From: Pseudomonadota bacterium
GTDB taxonomy: Bacteria > Pseudomonadota > Gammaproteobacteria > Burkholderiales > Thiobacillaceae
Direction of reading: 5' to 3'
Assembly (NCBI GenBank): GCA_021820845.1
Contig: JAKADC010000004.1
Location: 146,414-210,413, forward strand
DNA length: 64,000 nucleotides
In this document: positions 51,316 through 62,755 of the stretch, one piece after another
Layout of the letters: every line of letters starts with the position of its first letter
Numbering within the stretch: the stretch's first letter is position 1
The notes under the pieces: model-generated
What the model was told of the DNA's origin: nothing
The model's database searches: none
What the model saw: the letters and a program-made list of their open reading frames with translations, nothing else
Made by a program: the position numbers and the translations under genes

Positions 51316-52659
51316 ATGGATTCCTTCTGGGACCTTTGCCAAGAGCGCTTTCGCGCCAACCTGACCCAGCAGCAATTCAGCACTTGGATCAAGCCCCTCG
51401 TTTTTGACGACACGGACGGACAGGTGCGCATTCTCGCGCCCAATCATTTCGTGATGGACTGGGTTCGCGAAAAATTCGCCGAACACATCGATGGGTGGGC
51501 GCAGGAATTCTACGAGCACCCTGTCGCCATCACCTATGCGCTCGGCAAGAAACCGGCTGCCTCGCGCGCCCCGGCGGCGCCGAAAGCGCCTTCGCCTTCT
51601 GCGGAGGCGCCGCCTGCCGTCGCCGCGTCCGGGCAGATCGGGATGCGCATCAACCCCGGTTTCACCTTCGAAAATTTCGTTTCGGGCCGCGCCAACCAGC
51701 TCGCACGCGCCGCCGCGCTGCAAATCGCCGACAATCCCGGCACCGCCTACAATCCCTTGTTCGTCTACGGCGGCGTGGGGCTGGGCAAGACCCACCTGCT
51801 GCAGGCCATCGGCAACACCGTGCGCCAGTCCAATCCCGGCGCGCGCATCAGCTACATCCACGCCAACGATTACGTCGACGATGTCGTCAAGGCGTATCTC
51901 AACAAGCAGTTCGACGATCTTAAGCGGCGCTACATGTCGCTCGACCTGCTGCTGATCGACGACATCCAGTTCCTCGCCAAGAAGGATCGCACCCAGGAAG
52001 AATTTTTCTACGTCTTCAATTCGCTGATCGAGAACAAGAAACAGATCGTCATCACCTGCGATACGTTTCCCAAGGAGATCAGCGGCCTCGACGACCGCCT
52101 CAAATCTCGCTTCGCATGGGGCCTCACCGTCGCGGTCGAACCGCCGGAACTGGAAATGCGGGTCGCAATCCTCCTCGCGAAGGCGCGTGCCGAAAACATC
52201 AAGCTCGACGAGACCGTCGCCTTCTTCATCGCCAAGCAGGTGCGTTCCAACGTGCGCGAACTCGAAGGCGCCCTCAAGCGGGTCATCGCGTTCTCGCGCT
52301 TCCACGAAAAACCCATCACCATGGAGCTGGTGAAGGAAGCGTTGCGCGACCTCATCGCGTCGACTTCGCGCATCGTCTCGATCGAGAATATCCAGAAGAC
52401 CGTCGCCGACTTCTACAAGATCAAGGTCGCCGACATGTTCTCGAAGAAACGCACGCGCAACCTGGCGCGCCCTCGCCAGATCGCCATGGCGCTCGCCAAG
52501 GAACTCACGAACCAGAGCCTGCCGGAAATCGGCGAATCGTTCGGCGGGCGCGACCACACCACGGTGATCCATGCATGCCGCAAGGTCGCCGAATTGCGCG
52601 AGACCGAGGCCGACATCGGCCGCGACTATCTCGTGTTGCTACAAAGCCTGACAGGCTGA
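51316..52659 (+). CDS. dnaA: Chromosomal replication initiator DnaA
   Basis: DnaA binds and opens oriC. The start ATG at 51316 ([20 protein letters not shown]) gives 447 aa and matches the family N-terminus; open codons back to 51277 extend it by 13 residues. AAA+ motifs are [18 protein letters not shown] (Walker A) and [20 protein letters not shown] (Walker B). The DNA-binding domain IV has [20 protein letters not shown] low-complexity Ala/Pro linker separates domain I from III. It is followed by dnaN after a box-bearing gap. Confidence 0.96.
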   Translation: MDSFWDLCQERFRANLTQQQFSTWIKPLVFDDTDGQVRILAPNHFVMDWVREKFAEHIDGWAQEFYEHPVAITYALGKKPAASRAPAAPKAPSPSAEAPPAVAASGQIGMRINPGFTFENFVSGRANQLARAAALQIADNPGTAYNPLFVYGGVGLGKTHLLQAIGNTVRQSNPGARISYIHANDYVDDVVKAYLNKQFDDLKRRYMSLDLLLIDDIQFLAKKDRTQEEFFYVFNSLIENKKQIVITCDTFPKEISGLDDRLKSRFAWGLTVAVEPPELEMRVAILLAKARAENIKLDETVAFFIAKQVRSNVRELEGALKRVIAFSRFHEKPITMELVKEALRDLIASTSRIVSIENIQKTVADFYKIKVADMFSKKRTRNLARPRQIAMALAKELTNQSLPEIGESFGGRDHTTVIHACRKVAELRETEADIGRDYLVLLQSLTG

Positions 52660-52838
52660 GGATGGAATGTGGATAAAGCGAGCCCGATCGCCGGAGCAGG
52701 AAATCCATCCCCGCCCCTCCCGCGTTTCCCCGCTTTTATCCACAAGCCAAAACGGAGGGCAGGTTGCTGTTTCAGTTGGGAAAAAGAGCTTACCCCCAGA
52801 TTCGGGCCGCCTTTATTATGATTCTCAGGAATATATAA
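52660..52838. other. Probable oriC segment between dnaA and dnaN
   Basis: Two perfect inverted DnaA boxes, TGTGGATAA at 52668-52676 and TTATCCACA at 52736-52744, lie 59 bp apart. They are followed by an AT-rich stretch (52800-52838: TTTATTATGATTCTC, ATATATAAA) that could be the unwinding element. The gap separates dnaA and dnaN, a common origin location. Confidence 0.65.
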
Positions 52839-53942
52839 ATGCTACTAGTACAAAGCGAACGCAACGCACTGCTGGCTTCCCTCACCGCTGTCGTCGGCGT
52901 CGTCGAACGCCGCCATACGCTGCCCATCCTCTCCAATCTTCTGCTGGAGAAACACGGCGACAAGCTGACGCTGCTCGCCACCGATCTTGAATTGCAGGTG
53001 AGTACGCAGCTAGCCGTCGAGGCCGGCGAGGATTTCGCCATCACCATCGCGGCGCGGAAGCTGTTCGACATCGTGCGCGCCCTTCCCGATTCCGCCAGGG
53101 TCAAGCTCGACTCCAAGGATAGCCAGGTGGTGGTCAGCGCAGGCAAATCGCGATTCACGCTGCAGACCTTGCCGGCCGCGGATTTCCCGCGGGTCGAAAC
53201 CGGCGCCGGCCTCGGCGAGGCGATCCGCCTGCCGCAAAAAACGCTGAAGCGCCTGCTGCAGCTCGTACAGTTCGCGATGGCTAGCCAGGACATCCGCTAC
53301 TATCTCAACGGCATGCTGCTGGTGCTCGAAGGCAAGCAGCTGCGCGTCGTGGCGACCGACGGACACCGCCTGAGCTATGCCGAGACCGCCCTCGAAAGCG
53401 AGGCCGCGCCGCGCGAAGTCATCATCCCCCGCAAGACCGTGGTCGAACTCTCCAAGCTCCTCGCCGACGTGGACGATCCGGTCGAACTGCGCATCGGCAC
53501 CAACCAGGTGACGATCGCCCTGCCCGGAACCGAACTGGTGACCAAGGTGGTGGACGGCAAATTCCCCGACTACCAGCGCGTCATCCCGACCAACCAGCCG
53601 CGCCATCTCAAGGTCAAGCGCCAGAGCGTGATGCAGGCGCTGCAACGCGCCGCCATTCTGTCGAACGAGAAATTCCGCGGCGTGCGCCTGGTGATGAGCG
53701 ACAACACCCTCGGCATCGTGTGCAACAACAACGAGCAGGAAGAGGCAGCCGACGAAATCGAAGTCGACTACAACGGCGATCCGCTCGACGTGGGCTTCAA
53801 CGTCACCTATCTGCTCGACGGCCTCGGTGCGGTCAACACCGACGAGATCACGCTGTCGCTCGGCGACGCGAACAGCAGCATGCTGCTGACCAGCGAAGGC
53901 GAGCCCGGCTTCAAGTACGTCGTGATGCCCATGCGCATCTGA
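52839..53942 (+). CDS. dnaN: DNA polymerase III subunit beta (sliding clamp)
   Basis: The dimeric clamp holds polymerase III on DNA. The 367-aa protein starts MLLVQSERNALLASLTAVVG, has three tandem clamp domains (KLTLLATDLELQVST; VATDGHRLSYAET; FKYVVMPMRI), and ends with the invariant MPMRI/L. It lies between dnaA and gyrB, with recF absent as in most betaproteobacteria. Confidence 0.96.
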   Translation: MLLVQSERNALLASLTAVVGVVERRHTLPILSNLLLEKHGDKLTLLATDLELQVSTQLAVEAGEDFAITIAARKLFDIVRALPDSARVKLDSKDSQVVVSAGKSRFTLQTLPAADFPRVETGAGLGEAIRLPQKTLKRLLQLVQFAMASQDIRYYLNGMLLVLEGKQLRVVATDGHRLSYAETALESEAAPREVIIPRKTVVELSKLLADVDDPVELRIGTNQVTIALPGTELVTKVVDGKFPDYQRVIPTNQPRHLKVKRQSVMQALQRAAILSNEKFRGVRLVMSDNTLGIVCNNNEQEEAADEIEVDYNGDPLDVGFNVTYLLDGLGAVNTDEITLSLGDANSSMLLTSEGEPGFKYVVMPMRI

Positions 53943-53969
53943 CCGTGCCGAACCCTTCGAGAGCCTTCG

Positions 53970-53987
53970 TTCCGGCGTTCGCCGGAA
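53970..53987. repeat. Perfect hairpin downstream of dnaN
   Basis: TTCCGGC-GTTC-GCCGGAA is a short palindromic hairpin of a type widely scattered in GC-rich genomes. It lies 28 bp after the dnaN stop and may limit read-through into gyrB. Confidence 0.6.
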
Positions 53988-54028
53988 TCCTGTTTCAATC
54001 CCGCCGTCACGCCGCGGCCATCGGGTGA

Positions 54029-56548
<2,520 letters not shown>

Positions 56549-56923
56549 ATTTGTAGGATCTCATTGAAATCTAGATTTTTCCCAAATGTTTAGATTTCAT
56601 GAGAAGTCATTTAAGGGGCCAACTGACAGGTTCGCCTTTTTGTTTTTCAGATTTGATTTTCAGAAAGTTTCTAACGAAGTCTTTTTCTTCAAGCGATTGC
56701 TGTTAGCTAAAAATAACAACTCAGAAGATTGTCCACTTTTTGGCAATTGCTGCCTGTGGGATTGACGCCCTTGAGCGACCGGTGTTGGGCACAATGTCAG
56801 TCGGAAATGAGGCCCAAAAATGGCGCATTTCGTGGAACCGGCAATCTCGCCAAGTGAGAATTTCGTAGTCCAGCTTGATCCCGCTAAGTGATTTTGAATA
56901 GAACCGACATGCCGTCGGAACGA
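56549..56923. other. AT-rich region after gyrB, no gene
   Basis: Besides the double-hairpin unit (copy 1) it contains only AT-rich, non-coding sequence to the stop of the next leftward gene. Low GC compared with gyrB marks the change from core to accessory DNA. Confidence 0.6.
56558..56648 (+). repeat. Double-hairpin unit, copy 1
   Basis: An AT-rich stem pairs TCTCATTGAAATCTA (56559-56573) with TAGATTTCATGAGA (56591-56604) with one bulge and a 17-nt loop. A second stem (GGCCAACT / GGTTCGCC, 56617-56636) is followed by TTTTT-G-TTTTT. The second stem is a plausible gyrB terminator. A diverged copy lies at 62631-62713. Confidence 0.75.
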
Positions 56924-57760
56924 CTATGCTTTCGGAAGTAAATTCGTGTGGACCGTGGGCCTTGCGTTCCAGAACCAGTAGAAAAATCCATGCTCAGCCT
57001 GAAGCAGGGTCTTGGTCATTAGGCTGTTCTGATTGAGGTTTCCCCAGCACGCACGGGCCGAGTTCCGGTTGTTATGCAGGTCTAGGCATTCCTGGCCCGG
57101 GAATGCGGGCTTGGGTGGGATATATAGGGCGCTGTCACGTGGCACCCAGAGGTCCGCCAATCGGATCTTGCTCAGCCTAGGCCAGTAGCGCCCGACCGAG
57201 ATGACCAGAGGAAGGTTGGGGTCAATTGACGCAAAGATGTGCGGAAAGTTGTGGTGCTCAAGGTCGGTGCAGACGACGGTGAGTAACTGATTTCCCGTGT
57301 TCTGGTAGGGTGACCAATGCCCGGCAAAAACGCCATATTCATATTCGATCTGCGAAAGCTCCGCGATGGGGCTGCTCAGGGGTACGCCTTGCCCCTTATC
57401 TACTAGCGTGATGCCAAACGCTGCCGCCACATCCCGAGTCGCCCACATCGGCTCGAAGACAACTTCATCTGCGATGAATCCGAGTTGGGTTTCTACGCCA
57501 TATGGTGGTGTCTGCTTTACTCCAATCACCTCGGAAACGACATACTCCCTCCCAATGGCCACGCTTGGATCGACCGTCGCCGGGACGAGTGGCGTCACAC
57601 CGCTCGGAAGCTCTTTGACGTAGGTAGGGCGCCCTTGATCATTGTAGAAAAAAGGGGTTTTCGAGATATCAACAGCCGTTTCATGCTGCTCTTTTATGAA
57701 GACTGGCGCGTCGAAAAATCCCTGAGTCATTGTTGTCGTCTCCTCGTTGTTCTGTGCCAC
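56924..57760 (-). CDS. Unrecognised 278-aa protein
   Basis: No family is recognised. It starts MAQNNEETTTMTQGFFDAPV; MTQG at 57727 is an alternative start. No signal peptide, membrane helix or coiled coil is visible. It is Pro-, Asn- and aromatic-rich (HWSPYQNTGNQ, YIPPKPAFPGQECLDLHNNR), with two Cys in the C-terminal half, which suggests a globular soluble domain. It is a monocistronic gene in the accessory segment, of lower GC than gyrB. Confidence 0.7.
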   Translation of the reverse strand: MAQNNEETTTMTQGFFDAPVFIKEQHETAVDISKTPFFYNDQGRPTYVKELPSGVTPLVPATVDPSVAIGREYVVSEVIGVKQTPPYGVETQLGFIADEVVFEPMWATRDVAAAFGITLVDKGQGVPLSSPIAELSQIEYEYGVFAGHWSPYQNTGNQLLTVVCTDLEHHNFPHIFASIDPNLPLVISVGRYWPRLSKIRLADLWVPRDSALYIPPKPAFPGQECLDLHNNRNSARACWGNLNQNSLMTKTLLQAEHGFFYWFWNARPTVHTNLLPKA

Positions 57761-57884
57761 ACTGCTTGTCTACGAGACGCAATTGGAGAAGATGTCACTT
57801 GAACTTCGCGCCTTTCCTCAGGTCGCAGCGTCATCCGTGCTGGAGACCTTCAAGGAAAAATAGCGGGGGACAGTAAGTAAGAAG

Positions 57885-58121
57885 GTGGCGAAGTACGGGA
57901 AGGAGAATTCCGATATTCGGCAGGCAGCCAGGCGGCTGGAAGCGGCGCTGGCGCGCAGCGTCATGCCGGGGTTTGGCATCACAGTGATCTACCTGCAGAT
58001 CGCTATCCTGGTGTCATCGGCTGCCGGGCTGCTTAGAAAGAAACGCCCCTGGTATGCGGGCATGGCGATGGGCGTGGGCGAGCTGGTGTATTCTGCCGAC
58101 GCTTTCCTGCTGTTCAAGTGA
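57885..58121 (+). pseudogene. Fragment of a DUF4337-like membrane protein
   Basis: This 78-residue frame (GTG, weak start) looks like the C-terminal half of a DUF4337 protein: YGKENSDIRQAARRLEAALA followed by two hydrophobic helices (ITVIYLQIAILVSSAAGLL and WYAGMAMGVGELVYSADAFL). The expected N-terminal membrane helix and coiled region are missing and there is an in-frame stop just upstream. It is either a decayed gene or a short membrane protein. Confidence 0.5.
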
Positions 58122-58240
58122 GACGTTCCGATTCCGTCTGGCGCCTGCGATCACCAGCGGGAACGGGCCCGGCCCGGGATGACCATAAATCAAGGTACGG
58201 CGCACGTCGCGGTACTCAACTTTGCATAGAGGCAAAATTA

Positions 58241-58756
58241 ATGCGTATCAACGAGTCCATTCTTGGCGTTTTCCTGGGTGTTTCGGTGGCCTGCAGCGGC
58301 GCCGTGTGCGCGGCAGACGACGGGTTCGCCCCGGGCGGAACTGCCGAAAATCATACGCAGGAACGATATCCCGGCATGAAAATCGTGATGGATGCAAAAA
58401 TCTCCAGCCCGGCGGAATTGAATTTCTATTCGACGGTTGCCAACCGGCTGCTCGGACACCCCGGTACCCGATTGGTGATCGTAGTGGAGGGGCCTGCCAT
58501 CACCGCCTTCGCAAAAGCCAATTACCTCGACCACCAGGGCGTCGTCGATTCGTTTGCAGATCTGGCGAACAAAGGCGTGAAGATCGAGTACTGCGGCAAC
58601 TCCGTGGCAGCCGCACACTTGCGGCCCGAAGACATGATTGGCCTGTCGGAAAAGAACGTCGCGGTGGTGAACCCGGGGGCTTTTCCCTCGATCGCGCATT
58701 ACGAGACGCTCGGCTACGTGCCAATATCACCTGCCGAGCTCGAACGAATCAAGTAG
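58241..58756 (+). CDS. Secreted DsrE-family protein
   Basis: This 171-aa protein starts at MRINESILGVFLGVSVACSG with a signal peptide (cleavage near VCA, residue 24). The mature part is a DsrE/DsrF-like domain with a single Cys in IEYCGNSVAAAHLRPEDMI, the position used by the sulfur-carrier members. The periplasmic location and sulfur-oxidising setting of relatives suggest sulfur or redox handling, but no partner genes are adjacent. Confidence 0.8.
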   Translation: MRINESILGVFLGVSVACSGAVCAADDGFAPGGTAENHTQERYPGMKIVMDAKISSPAELNFYSTVANRLLGHPGTRLVIVVEGPAITAFAKANYLDHQGVVDSFADLANKGVKIEYCGNSVAAAHLRPEDMIGLSEKNVAVVNPGAFPSIAHYETLGYVPISPAELERIK

Positions 58757-59180
58757 CTCGGTTGGCCCCAGCTCGAGTGGTGACGCGGCATGCTTAGGCG
58801 GCCGACGCCCCAATTGCGTATGCCAGTCCTAATGCCTGATGTATGCGACAACATGACCAATCAGAACGATGGTCATGACTGCCACCAACTAACTAGACGC
58901 GTTTGGACGCGAGGTCGGCCTCCACGGTCGTTAGCGTGTAGCCAGTTCTGGCCAGAACCTGGCTGGCTGATAGGGCTTAGCGATGGCAGCGAGAACCTCT
59001 TGGCACGTGCCGGCCCCCGCGCAAGAAAAGAAGCCCGGAATATCCGAGCCTTGCATGGGGCGGAGGTCAATCGAACAAATCTCGACACGTGGCGTCGTCA
59101 TTTGTGGTTGGCTGATTGCCGCGCCTCTCCATCGGTTACGGTGCATTCCTGACAGCAAAATCGGGATTGCTGCCATGATC
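58757..59180. other. Non-coding segment between the DsrE-family gene and the next leftward gene
   Basis: A 424-bp gap. It contains a perfect 14-bp palindrome GTTCTGGCCAGAAC at 58945-58958. The open frames here do not look like proteins. No RNA gene was recognised. Confidence 0.4.
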
Positions 59181-59549
59181 TTAATCATCGTCGTCCTCGT
59201 CGTCCCAGTGATGTCGTTCCCGGTAGCGGGGGACATATACGTGCTCATACCATCCGTCTCGCACAAAATAAGCTCGCTCGCCGCAAGCATGGTATTCGTG
59301 ACAGTGCTTGCGCCAGTGCTTCGCGTGGCCCGGAGGTACGCGCAGATAGACCGGGGGACCGTATGCAGGTATCCGCTCAACGACGATCGGCTCATCATTG
59401 ATGACTGCAGGTGGCTCATAGCCGCCGATATCGATTCGACCGTAGAACCGGGGATCACCGATGCCAATCGAGACGCCGACGTCAGCAGCGAATGCCAGGG
59501 GAGTGCTGCCGGCAAGGGCTACTACCGCTGCAACCAGAATACGTTTCAT
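59181..59549 (-). CDS. Small secreted histidine-rich protein
   Basis: A 122-aa protein with a signal peptide (MKRILVAAVVALAGSTPLAF, cleavage near AFA). The mature part has VPPGHAKHWRKHCHEYHACG with clustered His and Cys and ends in an acidic tail (WDDEDDDD). Such small YXH/VPPGHAKHW proteins are common in betaproteobacteria and unassigned. Metal binding is plausible, not shown. Confidence 0.7.
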   Translation of the reverse strand: MKRILVAAVVALAGSTPLAFAADVGVSIGIGDPRFYGRIDIGGYEPPAVINDEPIVVERIPAYGPPVYLRVPPGHAKHWRKHCHEYHACGERAYFVRDGWYEHVYVPRYRERHHWDDEDDDD

Positions 59550-59639
59550 GGAATCTGTTCTCGGAGAGTATTGGCCCAGAACAGCTCAACGCCGTTCGGG
59601 CCAACTGTCGGGATTGCCCCCGAACACACATAAGTTCTA

Positions 59640-60428
59640 TTAAAAACGCTTTTCCAAGCCCACGCCCGCAGCGTAATCCGGGCTGCCGTTGCTCAGCCCT
59701 TTGTCGAGGAATGCCTGGAGGCCAATTCCACCACCCATACGGTGATTCCAGGCAAGCATGGCATCGGCAGCGGCTGGCGTCCCTGCTTGCGCGGAACCAT
59801 GGCCAGTAAACATTGCCGTCAGGTAATCCGTCTGGGAGACTCGGTACATGACGCCGCCGTCATAGGTTGCGAAGTCGCTTAGGTTCAGTCCGGCGGGAGA
59901 ACCGACGAAACGGTAGCCGGCGGTCACAAACGGAAACCAGTTCTCCGCCACGGCCCATTCGAGGCCGAGCCCCCCCTCATAATCATTTTCGCCGGTGCCG
60001 AGGCCCCGGCTGGATGATGCCGTGCCAAATTTCACCTTCGCATAAGGAACGAAGTCCGGACTGGCACCACCCGTTCCATGAATCCTGTAGCGCCCATCAA
60101 GCCATACATCGCCGAGGCCACTTTCTGTGGTCGGGCTGGCGGTCGCGCCGCTCTTTCCCTTATGACCTATGACCGTCCCACCAGACAGCACCGCTCCAGT
60201 ACTTTCGACCGAGATGTAAGGCACGGTTAGCTTGATACCGAGATCTCCGTCTTGGTATTTGGCGTAGAACGGCAGGTAGAAAATTTTGGTGTCCGCGGAC
60301 GTCCCATATTTGCCATCCGAATAGGAGGGCTCCACCCCTAAAGCGAGGTTTGAAGACGACTCTGTGGCCCAACCCGTTCCCGCATATCCTGCGAGCAAAA
60401 GCGCCGCAAGGACCTTGATTTTTATCAC
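59640..60428 (-). CDS. Outer-membrane beta-barrel protein (transporter-like)
   Basis: This 262-aa protein has a signal peptide (MIKIKVLAALLLAGYAGTGW, cleavage near WA) and alternating aromatic/polar strands ending in GVGLEKRF with a terminal Phe, the outer-membrane barrel signature. It resembles DUF3187/MetA-like barrels. The substrate is unknown. A gap of 90 bp separates it from the gene at 59549. Confidence 0.8.
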   Translation of the reverse strand: MIKIKVLAALLLAGYAGTGWATESSSNLALGVEPSYSDGKYGTSADTKIFYLPFYAKYQDGDLGIKLTVPYISVESTGAVLSGGTVIGHKGKSGATASPTTESGLGDVWLDGRYRIHGTGGASPDFVPYAKVKFGTASSSRGLGTGENDYEGGLGLEWAVAENWFPFVTAGYRFVGSPAGLNLSDFATYDGGVMYRVSQTDYLTAMFTGHGSAQAGTPAAADAMLAWNHRMGGGIGLQAFLDKGLSNGSPDYAAGVGLEKRF

Positions 60429-60550
60429 GCGAATTCCTTAAACATTGAAGAAATACCTATGAGGACGCAGCGGATATAGCACGGCGGCCCAGCATCGGCG
60501 CCGCCGTGTCCGACACTTCCTCCCCCGGAACCCCAAAAACGGAGAGCTCG

Positions 60551-60976
60551 TTAGCGATTGATCTCAGGGCGCTGGATCTCAGGGCGCTGGATCTCAGGGC
60601 GCTGGATCTCAGGGCGCTGGATCTCAGGGCGCTGGATGTCTGGACGCTGAATGTTGGGACGCTCAACGGTGGGATGGGAAACCCCGTTGATTTCCCCACT
60701 GTCGCTTTTTGCTTCGGCCGCAGCGCGAAGATCGGCGGCATGCTCGCGGTTGTCCATTTCTTTCTGGCGGTTGGTGGTGACTTTGGCATCGGCCGTGCTA
60801 TTGCCGGGTATTGCCGGGGTAGCCGCTTGACCCGCACCGTTGCTCGTAGCCCGAGTGGCCGCGTTTGCCTGATGAGTTGTGTTTGTCTTATGAATGCGTG
60901 AGTGTGCCGCGTGCGCAGCGTTCATGCCAAAGCTAAGGCCCAAGGCGAGAGCGGTAACGAGGACTTGTTGTTTCAT
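60551..60976 (-). CDS. Secreted protein with RPEIQ pentapeptide tail
   Basis: This 141-aa protein has a signal peptide (MKQQVLVTALALGLSFGMNA, cleavage near AHA). The mature part is Thr/Ala/Asn-rich, and the last 45 residues are tandem RPxIQ pentapeptides (RPNIQ, RPDIQ, five RPEIQ, RPEIN). It is secreted and repetitive, perhaps an adhesive or binding domain. No family is recognised. The opposite strand is also open across the repeats but lacks a signal peptide. Confidence 0.65.
   Translation of the reverse strand: MKQQVLVTALALGLSFGMNAAHAAHSRIHKTNTTHQANAATRATSNGAGQAATPAIPGNSTADAKVTTNRQKEMDNREHAADLRAAAEAKSDSGEINGVSHPTVERPNIQRPDIQRPEIQRPEIQRPEIQRPEIQRPEINR
60561..60665. repeat. 15-bp tandem repeat array
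   Basis: Five perfect copies of ATCTCAGGGCGCTGG and two diverged copies (ATGTCTGGACGCTGA and ATGTTGGGACGCTCA) are in register, so each unit encodes exactly five residues and length changes keep the frame. Confidence 0.92.
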
Positions 60977-61549
60977 GGATGTGCCCTTTCGCGGTAGTGA
61001 GAAAAATGATGGCGTTTGTTTTAAGCGCCATACAAACCTGATTCAAGAAGCGCAAAAGCGCTTGCGTCCAAGGTGGACGCGAGACCATCCGAGCACGACG
61101 TATGCCAACAACAAAAACAGCTTGATAAACAAATGGATAAAAATTTGCTTCGAGAGTTGAGTGTCGCTCTGTCGCGACAACAAATTCTGGGAATTTGGGT
61201 CAATATTAAAAATAACCCATTAAAACAAACATCTATGAGTGTCTTCTAATGGCGACAAGGTACGCCAAATTTAGGCAGCCACCACGACTGTTAAGCGAGT
61301 GTCGCGCTGGTTCATCATAATGCCCCTTTTGCGTTTTATATGGTCCGGCATTCCCGCCCTTTGCGTTCAGCACCGACATCGCCTTAATCATTGCCGGCTC
61401 TACTAGCGTTGCCATTGTGAGTTTCGCTCACCCAAGGCATGGCGTGCCCAACCCTGCGATCTAGCTGTATGTTTCAATAGGTTGTTCACCCGGAAGGATC
61501 TGGGAGACTGGAGTTTCCACGCTTCAGAGCTTCCAGAGGGACCAACCGG
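60977..61549. other. Non-coding segment with hairpins
   Basis: A 573-bp AT-rich region upstream of the repeat protein and before the transposase. Two tandem hairpins lie at 61048-61063 (AAGCGC / GCGCTT) and 61064-61080 (GCGTCCA / TGGACGC). Small open frames do not resemble proteins. The start of the transposase element may lie near 61467 (TGTTTCAATAGGTTG). Confidence 0.4.
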
Positions 61550-62143
61550 ATGAACAGCCATAAGAATGCCAGAACCACCTTCGAGGGGCGCAAATTGCTC
61601 ATTGAGCGCATTGCCGTGATGGGGCTTGCGCCCGCCGCCGAGGCCGCGGGCATCAGCGCGCGTACCGCCAGCAAGTGGCGCAGCCGGTTCAGGCAATCAG
61701 GACCGGACGGCCTGCTCGACCTCAGCTCCAGACCCCTTAAGACGCGCAGCACCGTGGACGAGGCGCTCGCCCAACGCATCGAGCAGCTACGCCGTGCGCG
61801 CATGCCCATGCGGCGTATCGCCGCCACCGTCGGTCGCAGTGTGGCGACCATCAGCCGGGTGCTGAGCCGCCTTGGACTGTCCAGCCTCAAGGCTCTCGAA
61901 CCTCCCGTTGCCATCCAGCGCTACGAGCGTGACGCGCCTGGAGAATTGCTGCACATGGACACCAAGAAGCTCGGCCGGATCGTGCGTCCCAGTCATCGCG
62001 TGACCGGCAACCGGCGCGACAGCGTCGAAGGCGCGGGCTGGGAGTTCGCTCACGTGGCCATCGACGACCATTCCAGGGCAGGGTTCGTGCAGATGTACGA
62101 CGACGAGCGCAAGGATTCAGCGGTGTCCCTCATCACTGACTAA
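61550..62143 (+). pseudogene. IS481-family transposase, 3' truncated
   Basis: This 197-aa frame has the N-terminal helix-turn-helix domains (IERIAVMGLAPAAEAAGISA, RTASKWRSRFRQSGPDGLLD), and the start of the DDE catalytic core (DAPGELLHMDTKKLGRI, FAHVAIDDHSRAGFV) with the first two acidic residues. It ends at DSAVSLITD, about 120-140 residues before the normal end, so the last catalytic Glu is missing. The element is inactive. No matching right-end inverted repeat was seen. Confidence 0.85.
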
Positions 62144-62630
62144 AGCGGCCGTTCAAACAGCATACAGCGTCAACGTCGGCAAATTGTATGACACCGGCCA
62201 TTTAACTCAGTCAACGCCACCGGCAGCAAAGGCCGATAAGCGGAAGGCTGTGGTGATAGCAGTGACCGTCCGAAAGCGTCCACTTTGGGAGCTCAAGCCA
62301 AGAGACTTTTCAGATTTTGCGCCGCTTGACGCCGAAGGTTAGGCTTTTCCAGCGCGCGGATAGCCCCCTCTCGGCAGGTTTCGGTCAATTTTCCTAATGA
62401 CTAAGACCAGGCCTGGGAACTTGTTGGGTAATTTGAGTACGTTGCCGTATAGGTTTGGGACGGCGATAGTCGGGCGGATTCGCGTCCTTGTCGGCTTCCG
62501 ATTGCGCACCTGCGCATAGCCGGAAATTTCCGTGTAACTAAGACGATCCACAAAGGTACCGGAATGGTGATTCGCGAGACAACGCGTTGATGTCGCGAGA
62601 AGCCCTGTCGACACAACTTTGGCGATGCGC
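62144..62630. other. Non-coding remnant after the transposase
   Basis: A 487-bp gap with only short open frames; no family match was seen. A 97-codon leftward frame here (62339-62632) has no plausible domain and is not reported as a gene. Confidence 0.4.
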
Positions 62631-62713
62631 AATCTCGTTGAATTCTAGATTTTTCTCTAATCTTTAGAATTCATGAGAATCGAAGAGGGCCAACCTTCGA
62701 GGCTGGCTTTCTT
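62631..62713 (+). repeat. Double-hairpin unit, copy 2
   Basis: It has the same layout as copy 1. TCTCGTTGAATTCTA (62633-62647) pairs with TAGAATTCATGAGA (62665-62678) across a 17-nt loop. A second stem (GCCAACC / GGCTGGC) follows, with TTTCTT. Stem changes are compensated on both sides (AAATC/GATTT in copy 1, AATTC/GAATT in copy 2), while the flanks are unrelated. Confidence 0.75.
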
Positions 62714-62755
62714 GTTGGCGAACCACACTCCTAAAAAGAGGCTGGCGAGGCCGAA

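Noticed and set aside
56549..56923. A complete dif-like (XerCD) site in the hairpin unit
   Set aside because: The arms do not match the 11-6-11 pattern of known dif sites.
58790..59152. A 120-codon rightward frame
   Set aside because: The composition is unlike a protein and no start signal is convincing.
60506..60901. Plus-strand open frame with LRALD repeats
   Set aside because: It mirrors the tandem repeat of the leftward secreted protein, which has a signal peptide and good start. The plus frame has neither.
62339..62632. A 97-codon leftward frame
   Set aside because: There is no ribosome site, domain or neighbour support; it lies in decayed sequence.
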